A stretch of 64,000 nt of DNA from Whitmania pigra (Eukaryota; Annelida; Clitellata; Hirudinida; Haemopidae). Position 1 is the first letter of the stretch, and the number at the start of each line of letters is the position of its first letter. The stretch is from positions 648,501 to 712,500 of the forward strand of contig JAJTWR010000386.1 of assembly GCA_021613335.1 (NCBI GenBank), in the 5' to 3' direction. The notes beneath the pieces were generated by a model. That model did not search any database and was not told where the DNA came from. It saw only the letters and a list, made by a program, of their open reading frames with translations. Shown piece after piece: positions 22,419 to 35,000 of the stretch. The position numbers were made by a program, and so were the translations under genes.

Positions 22419-23580
22419 CCCTGTCAGTTTTGTCTTGATGGACCCAACTCTTACCGCCGGCAATGGGAGGCACTTGTTGGTCATGTTATGCCGGTCACTA
22501 CTGCCTAGACTGGAGCGATTGCGAAAGCTCTCAATGGCGTTTTGACATGTTGCATGCTATCTGTTTATCACCTGCAAACTTCGACTGTATTTGCGTATTT
22601 CAATGCGTATTTGCCCATTTCAATTTTGAACTCTAATGTTTGTGAGGCCCTAAACTTTTCTAGGCCCTTGCGCGGAGCACCGGCTGCACTCACCTCTCTT
22701 GGGGCCTGGCTCCGTTATGAAATGGACGTTAATAAAATGCACATACGGGTTGTGGCCCACCCCCGAGCTAACGCATAAAATTCAAGGCCTTAACAGATTT
22801 TAAAGTGCCGAAAACGAATAACTGAGTTATTGCAATAATCGAATTGATCGTTCTTTAACATTGGCCTTGAATTACTATACTCATGAAATGAATGCAATAT
22901 CAAATCAATCGTGTACGAGATTACAAATTGAAACGTTTGAATTTGTCCATGATACGAATGTTTTCTAATTTTATTTTATTTTTCAAATCATTAATAAGGG
23001 TATGCATTAATACAATTGATTTATTTTTTTAAATTGAAATTTAATCTTTAAAATATTTGAAAGCATTAGACGAAATTAGTGGATTAGTAGTCACGGATTA
23101 TTATCGTCAATCAGTTCTATTGGTTCTATAGTCTCGGTTGTTCTCGGTTTTCTGCTGGTTCTGACATTTGTGAGTTTTTGGGCAGGTTTTGTAATGCTAA
23201 TTACTATCGTAATAATTTTACCATTAACAATATTCAATGTTGAAGTTCGTGCATTAGCGAAAATCTGATCCAGTTAAAGAAAATGTGGTCCTTACATTGT
23301 GTACATGCTCGTTAAAATGATATGACGATGCAATTCACAAGTTATTTGAAGCGGTTTTAATTAATAATTTAAGTTTTTTTGAGGCATATAATGTTTTGCT
23401 TTTAAGAGGAATATGACGCAATAGTTGGGAATATGGCCCATCATAGGTATTAAGATGTTAGAATGTATGTGTACTGGAATAGATTATTGGCACGAAATAC
23501 TCAGTAAAAACCGTTTTATATAGCCATTAAATTTGTTTGATGGGTTGTAATTTTTTGGAGTAGAAATCCAAACTAAAGCT

Positions 23581-25246
23581 ATGCTGGCTGCAAGACTTTT
23601 GACAAGATGTGGCAGAGTTCAGCCATCACTTCTCCAAGTGAGGCAGCATTTGACAACCAAGTCGAGGTTGTTTGTTCAAGAAGGAAGGAGTTCAAAAATT
23701 CAGTCTCGAACGCCAACCTTGATGGAAAGGCTTATGGCTCCTGCCGGTGCAAATGGTGGGTATGGTTGATATGATAAATTAAAAAAAATGAGTATATGGT
23801 TCATTTTACCAAGATTTAAATCTATTAGTAATTATTGACGATAACAAATTTTTCAAATCAGCCTATGGGATGGGAAAGGCCGTTGTAGCCGGTGCTTCTG
23901 CATTTGCCCTTGGATCGCTGTGTTACTATGGCTTGGGTCTTTCGAATGAAAGAGGAGCTATCGACACTCATGTGTATGCTTACAGATTTCTTGTTTTGTA
24001 CTGCTTGAGATGTGAAGTTAATTTGATTGAGTTATTAATGTATTGCTAACATTCTCCAGCTATTGGTCGGAAACTGTTCGCCAGCGCATAAGAAGCACTT
24101 ATGCTTATTTCGGGGGAAGCATTCTCGCCACGGCCGTCTCTGCTGTCGCAGCATCAAGTTTTCCGCCTCTCCTCAACTTTATGACGAGATCTCCTATGCT
24201 GGTATGTTGACAATGACACAGATCATTATGCCACTCTATTTTGGTGTTTTCTATAAGATTTAGTTTTCAATGTTCTTTCTGGCTTCCATGATTATTTATG
24301 TTTGTTTTCTGATTTCTAAATCATTTCTAAATGATTTCTATTACATCTAAACAGGCCATGTTTGGATCAATTGTTGTTTCCATTTCTTCGCTGATGATCT
24401 GCATGCGTCTGCCTTACACTGAAAGCTTTGGCACAAAGCATCTGGCTTGGCTTGCCTTTGCTTCATCTATGGGAGCTAGTATTTGCCCACTTGTATTCCT
24501 AGGAGGACCACTTTTGGCCAGGGCCGCTGCTTACACTGCTGGAATTGTCGGAGGTTTGTGCTTTCAATGAAATTTTAATTCACCCATTTGTACGTTATCT
24601 CGTGAATGCCCAAAACGTTGCTTTTATAATTCTCGATTTAAAAACTATATGCCAAATGATTTTTTTTTACAAACAGGTCTTTCGACTCTCGCCGTTTGCG
24701 CGCCCAGCGAAAAGTTCTTGTACATGGGAGGGCCATTGGCCATGGGACTGGGAGCTGTAATTGTTGCCTCTATTGGTCAGTGCATCCATTCGTCTTGTTT
24801 TGTGAATAGCACTTTTGCTAACAATGAATTGTTTTCTGTTCTGAGTTTGATTTTTGCAAGGATTATTTTGATTTTAGGTTCTATGTTTGTGCCAGCCACC
24901 ACCGTGATAGGGTCTAGTCTTTACTCGATATCTCTGTACGGGGGTCTGGTTCTTTTCGGTGGGTTCGTTCTTTACGATACCCAGCACGTCATCCACAGGG
25001 CTGAGAGGCACCCCTACTATTCGGACGTACCGTTCGACCCCATCAATGCGTGAGTTTTCAAAGCCATGCCTGTCATTATGTCATCCAGTTTTTAAGCTAA
25101 GACCTGAGACTTGAATGAAATCTTACTTAGAAATATTCAGTAACATGTGTTATAATTGTAGATGCCTTGGGATTTACATGGATACAGTGAACATTTTCAT
25201 CCGCATCGTGACCATCCTTGCATCTGGCAACAGCAAGAGAAAATAA
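23581..25246 (+). CDS. GHITM: GHITM (TMBIM5/MICS1), copy C
   Basis: Seven exons (23581-23755, 23862-23973, 24060-24201, 24355-24553, 24677-24775, 24878-25049, 25162-25246) give 327 residues. Exons 1-3 encode almost the same protein as copy B. The exon 4 start reads AMFGSIVVSISSLMICMRL, again different. Exon 6 has HVIHRAERHPYYSDVPFDP where A and B have HVIHMAQRHPYYSYLPFDP; the RAE form is closer to the human sequence. Exon 7 is five codons shorter (LASGNSKRK). The reading frame is intact and all seven splice junctions fit. Confidence 0.92.
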
Positions 25247-25263
25247 GCTGATGATTATTGTTC

Positions 25264-25961
25264 GCCATTTCTCAACACTATTGAATACTTGCGGTTATAA
25301 ATGGTCTTGTTGACAGAAAATCTGTAAATGTTTCTAATGTTCTTAATAATGCCTGACCAAAGGAGGAGATACAGAAGTTTACAAACGTTGGTTAATTTCA
25401 GCTTGTGGTAGATTTCAAATGAGCTTCTAAAAATGCTGTGCTGTAGTTAGTCTCCTGGTTAACTTTTTGTCTAACATTTTCAACTGTCAATCAAATCTCA
25501 AAGTTCTTTGGATTGGCTCTGAAGTACCTTCTAATGAGCACCAGAGAAACTTTTAGCGCGCGAATGGTCATTGTGAACAATGGCGCAAGTTGGAGAATGC
25601 GACATGCTTTGATACGTTAAGGAAGATGTTTTTATTTTAATAGTGTGTATGGTATCGACGAGAACACTAGTGAACGAATGTTAAATTCTGATTGCACATC
25701 ACCTAACGTAGCGCCATGTAAGCATAGCGTTATATGCGCTCTTGTAAACCATTTAAGTGGCGTTGCTTCACGAGGGCGCGGTGAAAGATGTATTGCGCTT
25801 ACACATTACTAACAAGTTGTCACTAACAACTGACACTACTTCCGCACTCAAGAAGGTAACCATTTCAGACATTGAACGCAAAGACTGATATCCAAACAGT
25901 ACTCAAGAACCGAATCTAATTATCTATAATATTCACCTTGAATGTTTAAAGTGATTGCATT
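25264..25961. other. Spacer after the GHITM array
   Basis: Carries the diverged downstream flank of the GHITM unit and, at about 25700-25790, a SINE 3' end. Nothing else recognised. Confidence 0.5.
25700..25790 (-). mobile_element. SINE 3'-end fragment in the GHITM flank
   Basis: On the minus strand gcgccctcgtgaagcaacgc is followed by cacttaaatggtttacaaga and gcgctacg, resembling the tail of the element at 38409-38590 (gcgcccttggaaaggagtgc, then tatataaatggttacaagaa). Shortened versions occur in the flanks of copies A and B at about 18508-18550 and 22120-22162. Confidence 0.5.
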
Positions 25962-27326
25962 TCAATCGTATAAATTGAGAAAACCAAACGAATCATCTAT
26001 GACGCCTGCTGTGACGGCGCTCTCGGTCGTTTTGATACTATGGCGCTTTGGCGAGTTCTCCTGAAACTTATCGTTTCTGGAAGTGACTAAGCTGATTGAA
26101 ATGCTGATGGATCTGCACAGACCCTTACCGACATCGGACGAACATTCTTTGTTTTTCAACTCGATTGGATCATCTTTTGTCTTCTTTCTTGTGTCGTCAA
26201 AGTTTTGTAATTGGTCGATGCTTCCGCTCCTGCTGATGAATCTCTCGCTCTCAGATGACGAAATGTACGTAGAATCGGAACTGATTGAATCTGCTTCTGA
26301 TATTCTTATCTTCATTCCTTTCGAGTGCATTGCCGACTGAATACGTTTCTCTGGAACAATTTTTTCGAGTTGATCGTCTTGCGTCTTACTGATTTGAATT
26401 TGTTCGACTTTTTCCACTCTCTTTGTTATCTGAGAGACTTGGCAATTGGTCGAATTCATTGAACATTTGTCATCGTCGTCGTTTTCTATTTCTTCGTACA
26501 AGTTCTCATCAGCTTTTGTAGGCATTTTAGGACACTCTTGGAAAGTTATCGTTTGGCTGATGTGTGGGTAAGCTTCATGTTCAGCTAAAATTTCTTCTAA
26601 ATTCTGAAATGGAGTTTGTTCGAGATAATCCAGTCCTGCCAGAGATTCGTCGTGGGGCAACATTGAAGTGACTCTGCCGCACTTCAGTGGAACTGTGGAA
26701 ACAAAGTCTGGCGATCCTTCAAAGACTTCGTCGCTTTCAGAGGGCAAATGGTCATCGCCTGACAAGCTACCACGGTCTACAGTGATTTCCTTACTGTAAA
26801 CACTTTCTTGAATCTCGAATCGTCGGATACTTGTCGATGTGATTTTACTCTCCGCACAATCGATGTTTCTTTCAATGTCGTGCAGAGTTTCGCATTTCGA
26901 ACCTAATCCGTCCGGAATGTCACAGGAAATTGAGGGCATTATACTAACCCTTCGACTGAGGGTCACCACATCACTTTCTGTTCTTTGTTGGCAACATTCT
27001 CCAACCTTGGCTTGAGACACATTGCTGCCTTCCTGGATGAGGATTTCCGACTTGAGAATATGACTAGATTCAGCGTTTGACGGTGTTGACTTTATTTTTT
27101 TCAATTCCTTGAACCTCTGCTTGACGAGCTCTCCGCTGTCGCTTTTATTTGATTCCGATTGAGAAGCATTCTCCGGATCGGTCGTTTGTCTGCCCGAGAA
27201 GATGTTCTTTTTGATGAAGAAATTTCTCCAACTTTTTATCGGGTTGTCGGACTTTGAAAGCAGTTCAAACTTGCTTCTGATGGAAGCTGCTGAAGAAACT
27301 TCTGTAATAATGTGTGGGCTGTGCAT
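25962..27326 (-). CDS. Acidic, serine-rich protein of unknown function, 454 residues
   Basis: A single uninterrupted minus-strand frame of 454 residues, starting MHSPHIITEVSSAAS with an in-frame TGA two codons upstream. I do not recognise a family. It is rich in Ser, Glu, Asp and Lys and probably mostly disordered. There is a basic segment near the N-terminus (NPIKSWRNFFIKKN, about residues 28-41), an acidic run EEIENDDDD (about residue 276) and two serine clusters (SISSDSTYISSSES and SRSISISIS). The end SFGFLNLYD is hydrophobic. No signal peptide or membrane segment is visible. It may be one long exon of a larger gene, because an acceptor just upstream of the ATG cannot be excluded. It is tail-to-tail with GHITM copy C and downstream of TRAPPC9 on the same strand. 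Confidence 0.6.
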   Translation of the reverse strand: MHSPHIITEVSSAASIRSKFELLSKSDNPIKSWRNFFIKKNIFSGRQTTDPENASQSESNKSDSGELVKQRFKELKKIKSTPSNAESSHILKSEILIQEGSNVSQAKVGECCQQRTESDVVTLSRRVSIMPSISCDIPDGLGSKCETLHDIERNIDCAESKITSTSIRRFEIQESVYSKEITVDRGSLSGDDHLPSESDEVFEGSPDFVSTVPLKCGRVTSMLPHDESLAGLDYLEQTPFQNLEEILAEHEAYPHISQTITFQECPKMPTKADENLYEEIENDDDDKCSMNSTNCQVSQITKRVEKVEQIQISKTQDDQLEKIVPEKRIQSAMHSKGMKIRISEADSISSDSTYISSSESERFISRSGSIDQLQNFDDTRKKTKDDPIELKNKECSSDVGKGLCRSISISISLVTSRNDKFQENSPKRHSIKTTESAVTAGVIDDSFGFLNLYD

Positions 27327-27393
27327 AATTCAAGTTACAAGTTACCAGAATTCTTTAAAGAAGTTCTATCTTGTAGATACTATAACGATTTGA

Positions 27394-29027
27394 CTATATA
27401 ACTTGAATCAGCCAAAATAAAATACGAATATCTCTATGAAAGCTCTATAGCTTCATAAAATTCCCACTGAATTTTATACGAGCAGCTTTTATTATACAAC
27501 AAGTCTTCACTGAAACATTTAACTCACCTAAGGCCTAAATGTGAAAGCGACAATAGGATATGTTGGACAATATGCTGGCGCGGAAGTTTATGTTGTACTC
27601 GAACGAACTCACAGTTTTGAAAGAAATTCGTGACGCCCCCACGATATAGAAATTATTACATATAGAAAAAAATCATTTATTATTTAACTGAATCTATTGT
27701 TTACTAGTTTATTACCACTTCGGTGTTTAGGACGCTAGAGAGGGAGACTCAAGATGTAAAGCTAGATGGCAGGCCCATTATTAAATGGTATCCCACGTAG
27801 GTGGAGCAGGCCCCTCTCTCCTACCAATAGTGATTCAACCGAGTTTTCACTCTGAAGTTTTCGTGAAGGCTTTCCCCTTCAGGGGAAACTATTCTTCACA
27901 TCGGAATTGTCTTTGTTTTGGTTGGACTTGTAATCATACCCGGAATTAGTATTAGTCTTAGTTACAATAAGCAGTTTAAAAATACGACGCTCTGATTTGG
28001 AAATTTGGGGTTGTAATAATTATTGTAATAAGCAAGATTCCAAGATGGAGTCATTCCACCCCGATCACATCCGCCTTGAGGGCACTAATTTTAGAAAATG
28101 GCTTTCGAAATTGGCACGATTAAACAATGTTGCTAAATAATGCCAATATTGAATAATGCCTTAATGGCCGTAAATACCACTTAAATACTAAAACCGAAAC
28201 AAAATTTCACTTCGCAATTTTTTCTTTCACTTTGCACACGACACAAAAAAACCACAACAACAATTGGCTCGTTTTTAATTTGTAGTACCACCTAAAGGGT
28301 AAAGGTTTTTAAAGGGCAAAGGTTAACTATACCATGTCAAGAAAAGGGCATTCCATGTTCAGAAAAAGTGGCCATTACTCTGCCTAACTAACTATGACTG
28401 AATCACGAATGCAGATGCCGAGTGTATTCACAATCCGAAGCTGATGAACAACAGCAATTATTAGTGACAATCAACAGGGACAAATGAGTTGACAGTGACT
28501 GCTGTTGCTGACAAAGTGTGGCAGAGGGTCTTAAACGAACCCCTAAACAACGTAGAGTACAACCAGGACGCTAATGTGTTATCATTTTAATTAATCAGGT
28601 AATCAAAATTGAAAGCGAGCTAAGCTGAAGGCACGTGAACATTAATGCTTCTTCATTAATTATATTCGATTGGTTCGTAGTTCTCCAAACTAAGGGTCGT
28701 CACAAAGCTTTCCACTCGTGCCCCTGAGCAGTGGACCTTGTCTTTCCGTGCGAGAATAAATTATTACTATTAACATTATTAATGATAGTAAAAATGAGTT
28801 CGTTTTGTGAATGTAGAGTTTACAGTTATCACAGACTACGATCGAAAAACAGCACGATTCACACTCGACGAAGTAAAACGATTCTCGAGGACTTTTCGAA
28901 GCAGTACGAGTTGCATACAAAAGTGGAGAAAAAGGGATTTCATATACATTTTCAGCCAGACAATTTCTAACACAGCCTTTACGACCACGACAATAAAGTG
29001 ACTGGGAATAATAATCTAGCGAATAAT
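27394..29027. other. Intergenic region with a GC-richer block
   Basis: At about 27730-27910 the sequence is less AT-rich and contains a perfect hairpin ttccccttcaggggaa (6-bp stem, 4-base loop, about 27882-27897), possibly a structured RNA or part of a repeat. The remainder shows no coding gene that I can support. Confidence 0.4.
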
Positions 29028-32000
29028 CTACAATCTAATGGATTCGGTAAGGTCAACGTGGCCAACGGCGGAGTCACAGTTGTCGAGCTCGCAATCGTCG
29101 CATCCGGAGTCGTTCCTGACGAAAGAAGAATTTACGTCCAGTTTTAACGACCATTTGTGTACGACCTTCGATTGTGGATTCGCAAACTTCTCGCGACCGT
29201 CGCATCCTTCTAGTTGAGCCTGTGGACTCCCATAAAGAAATTTTACAGAAGGTTTCATGTCCACAGTCTGCCCTTCATCTTCCGGCTTACCGAGGGAAGA
29301 GTCACCGGGCAGTAAGTTTACATCTTTCACATCTGAATCAGCTCTCACAGTTTCAATCAGATTGCTATTTGCTTCATCCTTCAAGAGCTGATTTCCCTCA
29401 CAGCAGATCTCATTTGATGATTCTGTGCTGGAAGAATGAAGATCAGCACCAGACGGAATGTTCTCTGGCAATTCATCAACTTCTTGCTTTGGAGGCTTTG
29501 AAGTGCTAAGCGGAGGAGAAAGCACGAGTCGACCGTCGGCAACCTGTTCGACCGAGCTGCTGTTGGTGAGAGTCACGGTGGACGACGAATTGAGTAATAC
29601 TGTGGACGGTGTCGACGAGGACGCGGGCGAACGAATCGACGGAGAGCCCCCAGGGTGCAACGAAGCGCGACAATCGAAGCCGAGTCGAGAAGTCGTGCAT
29701 TGGGTCGACATCAACGAGAAGTGATGGGTCAAAACTTCTCCAGACTTCACCTGGATGAATTACAAAAGGCATCCTAGTTTTTAAATTTTAGAAATTCTAT
29801 GTTGTTCTGTTTTTTAAATGGTTTTGCACATTAATAATCTTTCACATGTTCATTTGTCATAATGACATTTGCTCACCAAGCTCCGGAAAGCCTTAACAGA
29901 GCCGACGAGAATGAAAGAGTCCGCGCCATTTTCATCATCATCAAGACGGACGCTCAATTGGACATCGTGAAAATCAAAACCTTTGGAGAAAGTACGAGCA
30001 TAAATGAATACTGATTAACAATTTACTAGCTCATTCACTTCATGAATAAATTAATTTATGCTAACCAGCTTCGTTTCTGAGGAGGACCTTTACTTCAGTG
30101 CACAGAAGGGCTGTTAAATTGATGGCCATACTTTCATCCGACGACAGTGGCATGCCGTCCGAAGTGACCTCTGGTGATAAAATGAGCGGAGACGGGTTAT
30201 TAAAATTGATCGTTTATCAGTTTAAGTAATGAATAATCAAAAGATTTAAATGCAATTTAGGATTGTAATTAAATATAATTACATACTAAACAAGTAAGTG
30301 TAAGTCAACTAATAGACTATGACACATCACTTAGACCTTAGACTTGCAATATCAAGCATTATATCTAACAATCTCAACCCATACCATTATTGAAGCCCCT
30401 GAACATATTCTTTATTATTAACATTGTTGTCGTTGCTGTTATCATTGCAACTGATAGTATTGTAATTAATTACGCCATTATTATTATTAATAATATGTTA
30501 TCACTGCCTACCCCAACGCATGAGTGGTTTCTGTAAAAGCGTGCACTCCTCGGTAGAAAAGGGAATGTCGTCAAGAAGCAGTCGTCCCTCGGCATTGACA
30601 ACGGGCTAATTTACAAAGGGGTGAAAAATTATTATTATAATAATAATAATATCACCATCATCATCACCACCTCTATCATCCGAATATTTTCCCATCATCA
30701 TAATCATCGTCATCATACCATCCTCCAAGAGAGTTTGACGTTTCTCTGAAGATGTTCGACCAGCTGTTGCTTGTATTCCTCGCATGCGACGTTGGAAAGT
30801 TCGAAGCCGTCGATGCTCGGATCGGTCGATGTCCTGGAGAAGTCATTCGACATCCTCGACGTGGTGCATCTAATCCTTCGTGGAATTAGTTAGTGAATCC
30901 GTTAATAATAATAATAATAATAATAACATAATAAATTAATATGCCTGTATGGGATTACAATGAAAGGAGCAACAAATCCTTAACCATAGTTTTTGGTTTA
31001 ATAGATTGACAGAAATATATCCACACATGAAAATATGAATGTCTACGTACATAGAAAAAAAATGCGTAATTAAAATTCATTTACCACACAGCTTGGCAGG
31101 GTTTGATGCTGACGGCATCTGACCTTTGATCTCCCAATGCGACCTCGATCAAAAGTTCAGTGGAGTTCTTCAGCTCCAGGTACAAATCTACCAGGTCGGA
31201 ACTGGATCAAAAAAATGATAATAATTAACAGCTGGCAACAGTCTGCAATAACAGGTAATGACATCCCATTAATCTATGTAATTAATTAGTAATAATAATA
31301 ATAATAAATTAAGTATTATTAGTAATAGTTAGCATAATCAATTTCAAATACCTCTTCCCAGGAAGGACTTTCCATGCAAATATGGAGATGGATGGAAGAA
31401 TAAAGAGAGGAATGTTGATGGTGGTCTGCCTGCAGAGGTCCTTGCGATGACCTCCGGTGTACTGGAACAACAGGCAGAGCTCGGTTCTCTAGGTTTGCAA
31501 ACATCGATCGGTGTTACCGTGGCAATGGGTTAAAGATAAAATCATCATTGTCAACATCCTCATCGCCACAAAATATAGGCATGTTTTCAAACAAAATGGC
31601 GTACGGCATCTCGCAAAGGTGAAATTTTTCAAATGTTCATATTTATTACACTTTATCCTAACTAATTCTACCACTGCTTGTACATAATGTATATGTAAGG
31701 ATCTTGTATCACAATCGTATCGTATCGTATCGTATCATGTCATGGTGCCAAAAAAGTTTCAAACCAAGGTTCCTCCAGGACTCGTACACTTCTGCAGACT
31801 CTTCAGGAAAACGTCTCGTTCCTGCAGCGTGTCGTAGACCGAGAACTCTGTGGATTTGCATAACAAATGATCATTTGATAATTTGGGGTGAATTAATTAA
31901 TAATTACTAGTTGACATTATTAAAATAATCATCAGCTGTTTATAGATTTTTTGAATTAATTACATTTATATAATATATAAATCACAGCAAAAACACTTAT

Positions 32001-35000
32001 TACCAACGGCCGCCAATGACGACAAATAAACTTCGAGAAAAAACAAGTTAAAAAAACAAAAACCAAAAACGTGTTTTAAAAACCCACTCCTTTCCATCTG
32101 CTTAACATCAGCACCTGTCTCCCTGGCAACAAAGTCGATCATTCCATCGACCTCGAAATCAAGTTCAAGATCGTTTCCAGGGAGAAGTGAAAGCGATCCA
32201 CTCAGGGCTTCCTCGTTCGAGCATCGGATCAAATGCTTCAAGGAATCTTTGGGATTCATTTTTTGAAATTTGTGTCAGTAAATTATATTATTATTAAAAT
32301 ATAATTATAATATTGTATGTGCATCTTCTATAATTTTTCTATTTTCATGAAAAGAGACTTTAACATAAAGCATTCCTTCCACGAAGGTGTCAAACAATTC
32401 GTCGAATCTGAACTCAAATGACCTTTGGCAAAATCTTCGGACGACTTTATCAGATCGATGCGTTCCACGGCGATTTGTTCGACATTGGACAAGGTGACTT
32501 TGAAATTGTGCCTGCAAGATCAACGACATTTCAATAAAAAGACCCTTTTAGCAATCCAATCATTCCAACTTTCAACGTCGCGTGTTTCACACAGCAACAT
32601 CACATCATCAAACTTTCACGTAACACGGTCGACGGTTTCGTTTCTAGAAGCAACTGCATTATTAACACGTAACACATAATTAGCAATCACCTCTGCCCAG
32701 CATAGATCACCAGAGATCCTGCGTTCGTGGGGGAGCAATTCGAGTCTCGCTCTTCTGACGTTTCCGCAGCCATCAGGGTGGACGACAACAACGCCTGAAG
32801 GAAAGGTAGCCGTGGCTCGACGGTGATGTGGTACTTTTCCTCGAGGTGGACGCCGGTGAGAGGATGATTGGGCGGAAGACCTTTCTGCTTCCTCAGAGTC
32901 TGCTGGAGTTCCTTGAATCTGACGATGCTCTTCACTCCGAACACTTCCCACGTGTAGCCTGGTTTATAAGGACGCAATAAGTTATCCAGTGCCTAATTAT
33001 AATGTATAAGTAATAAATATGGCAATGGTTAAGTTAAAACTAATGTGATATTGCTTTGTGTAGTAATTAATAATGCTACCATTAATTTAATTAATTATTA
33101 ATATTGCTGTTATTTTTTATCTCGATCAACTTTCTTAGACAGCTTTCCAAGGACCAGTAAGGGAAATGAAACAGAAGTCCCAAGCCATAAAAGCAGACGA
33201 CAACATTAATGACAACAACGATCCTCCAATAGAAAGCAAACAACAATACAACAACAACAACAACCCATAAACATAAAGCAAACAACAACGATCCAACAAT
33301 CGACTGGTTCAACACCCACCTAGGATGTCAAAATCCTCTGCCATTCGAGGCATCACGGACAAGACGACCTCCACCTCCTCGGAGGATGGCGACATGCTGA
33401 AGGAAGCTGACTCGATCTCGACCTTTGAACCCTCGACTATCAGGTCCTATCGGATGCACGGATGTTGTGTTACATTTTATGTAATTCTTGCACAAGTAGT
33501 TAGTTTGTAAAGATCAGCAAATTAAAGCATGTAATTGATGTTAAGTTATACCTGCTTTTAGGGCAGAAGTTGTTAGCTTATAAAGATCAGCTAATTAAAT
33601 CATGTAATCATATATTTACTTATTTATTTATTTAATCGTCACACAAGGCAGACTTACCAAGTTCGAGACTCGTAGATCAACTGAGAGCGTGTTTCTGAAC
33701 TTCAACGACACGTGACCCATGCTGCCCACGATCCACGTGACATCTGAAAAATTAAAATCATTTTTGTGTCCATCAACTCGAACAATCACAACAATCAACC
33801 ATGTTGTAACGGTTATCGACAATGACACGTGCCATTGTCGTTGTAGGAATTTCTTATGAATAAACCAACAGCCAAAACAAATTGGTAGTCAATCAAATTA
33901 TATCATAATTAAAATATAATTATATTACAAATTACGTAGTAATAAAGTATATCATAATCACATTATAGGTAATACAAATCAATTAGTTACTAATAAATAT
34001 TAAAATTATAAATTAGAAATTAAAAATATAAATTAACTAACATAATTATTAAATTATTTTATAACCTTTGTTCTTGTTATTGGACTTGTTGTTGATTTCA
34101 AGTTGGTCGTTCATGAATGGGCTGTAGATGAACGGGTGGCTCAGTTTGGCATCTCCATTGTGGTGCTCGACCTTGTCCCTCTTGAACTTGCCCAGTCTGT
34201 GACCAGGCGAGAGCTCTAATGTCTGCAGTGACCTGAATGATGATAATAATAGTAATAATAATAATAAATGATATTTTATGCTTCCTTGGAATTAGAACTA
34301 ACGGATATGGTTTATTAATTAATTTATAAATTAAGATACTAACAAAATCCAACAACAATAGCAATAATAACAATAACGTTAACAACAACAATAATAATAA
34401 TAATAGTGATGATAATGATTACAAGTGCTGAACAGTAACATGCAATAATAAGCATTTGCATATCAACATGGCATTTTGTAAACCGAGCTTAAATCTGCTG
34501 TCAAATCACCTGAGCTCTGGAATCCTGGTGAGTGGCACAGGCGGAAGGATCGTTCCATCCTCGAGTGCCATGGAGTTCGGACTGGAATGAACCTTGGACG
34601 AGTACGAGGTCAAGAGGGTGCAGAGTTCGAGCCTTTCCGACGGACTGAGGTGATCGAACATGGAGTGAAGGAGAAGACTTATGTGCCTGTGGTTATAGTT
34701 GTAGTTACGTTAGTTTTATTAATTTAAGTTCTTACTATTATTATTTAACTGATGGAAATTTAATCATCATCATAACCATCGTTATGACACTCACCATCAT
34801 CACCATTATCATCATCATTACGATCATCACTATCATTATCACCATCATCATCAACAACCTGATTGATGCAGCAGCATCTCCAAGCCTCCTCCTGGAGTAA
34901 ATCAACTCATGCATGACCCTCAGCTTCACCGACGACCAGCCAATCGGACTGCCTGGTAAGAAATAAACATCCATAAACATTAATTTCCATGGCAACCAGC

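Larger units (their letters stand above)
21653..25263. repeat. 3.6-kb tandem unit containing GHITM copy C
   Basis: Second copy of the 3.6-kb unit. Its 5' two thirds are almost identical to unit B; its 3' third, from about exon 4, is more diverged. The downstream flank (25264-25800) is related to the flank after copies A and B but with several indels. Confidence 0.85.

Noticed and set aside
28731..29001. Overlapping plus-strand frames of 64-79 residues near the TRAPPC9 3' end
   Set aside because: Two frames compete, neither resembles a known protein, and there is no supporting splice structure.
29174..29724. Plus-strand frames opposite the last TRAPPC9 exon
   Set aside because: Antisense shadows of a conserved exon with no homology of their own.
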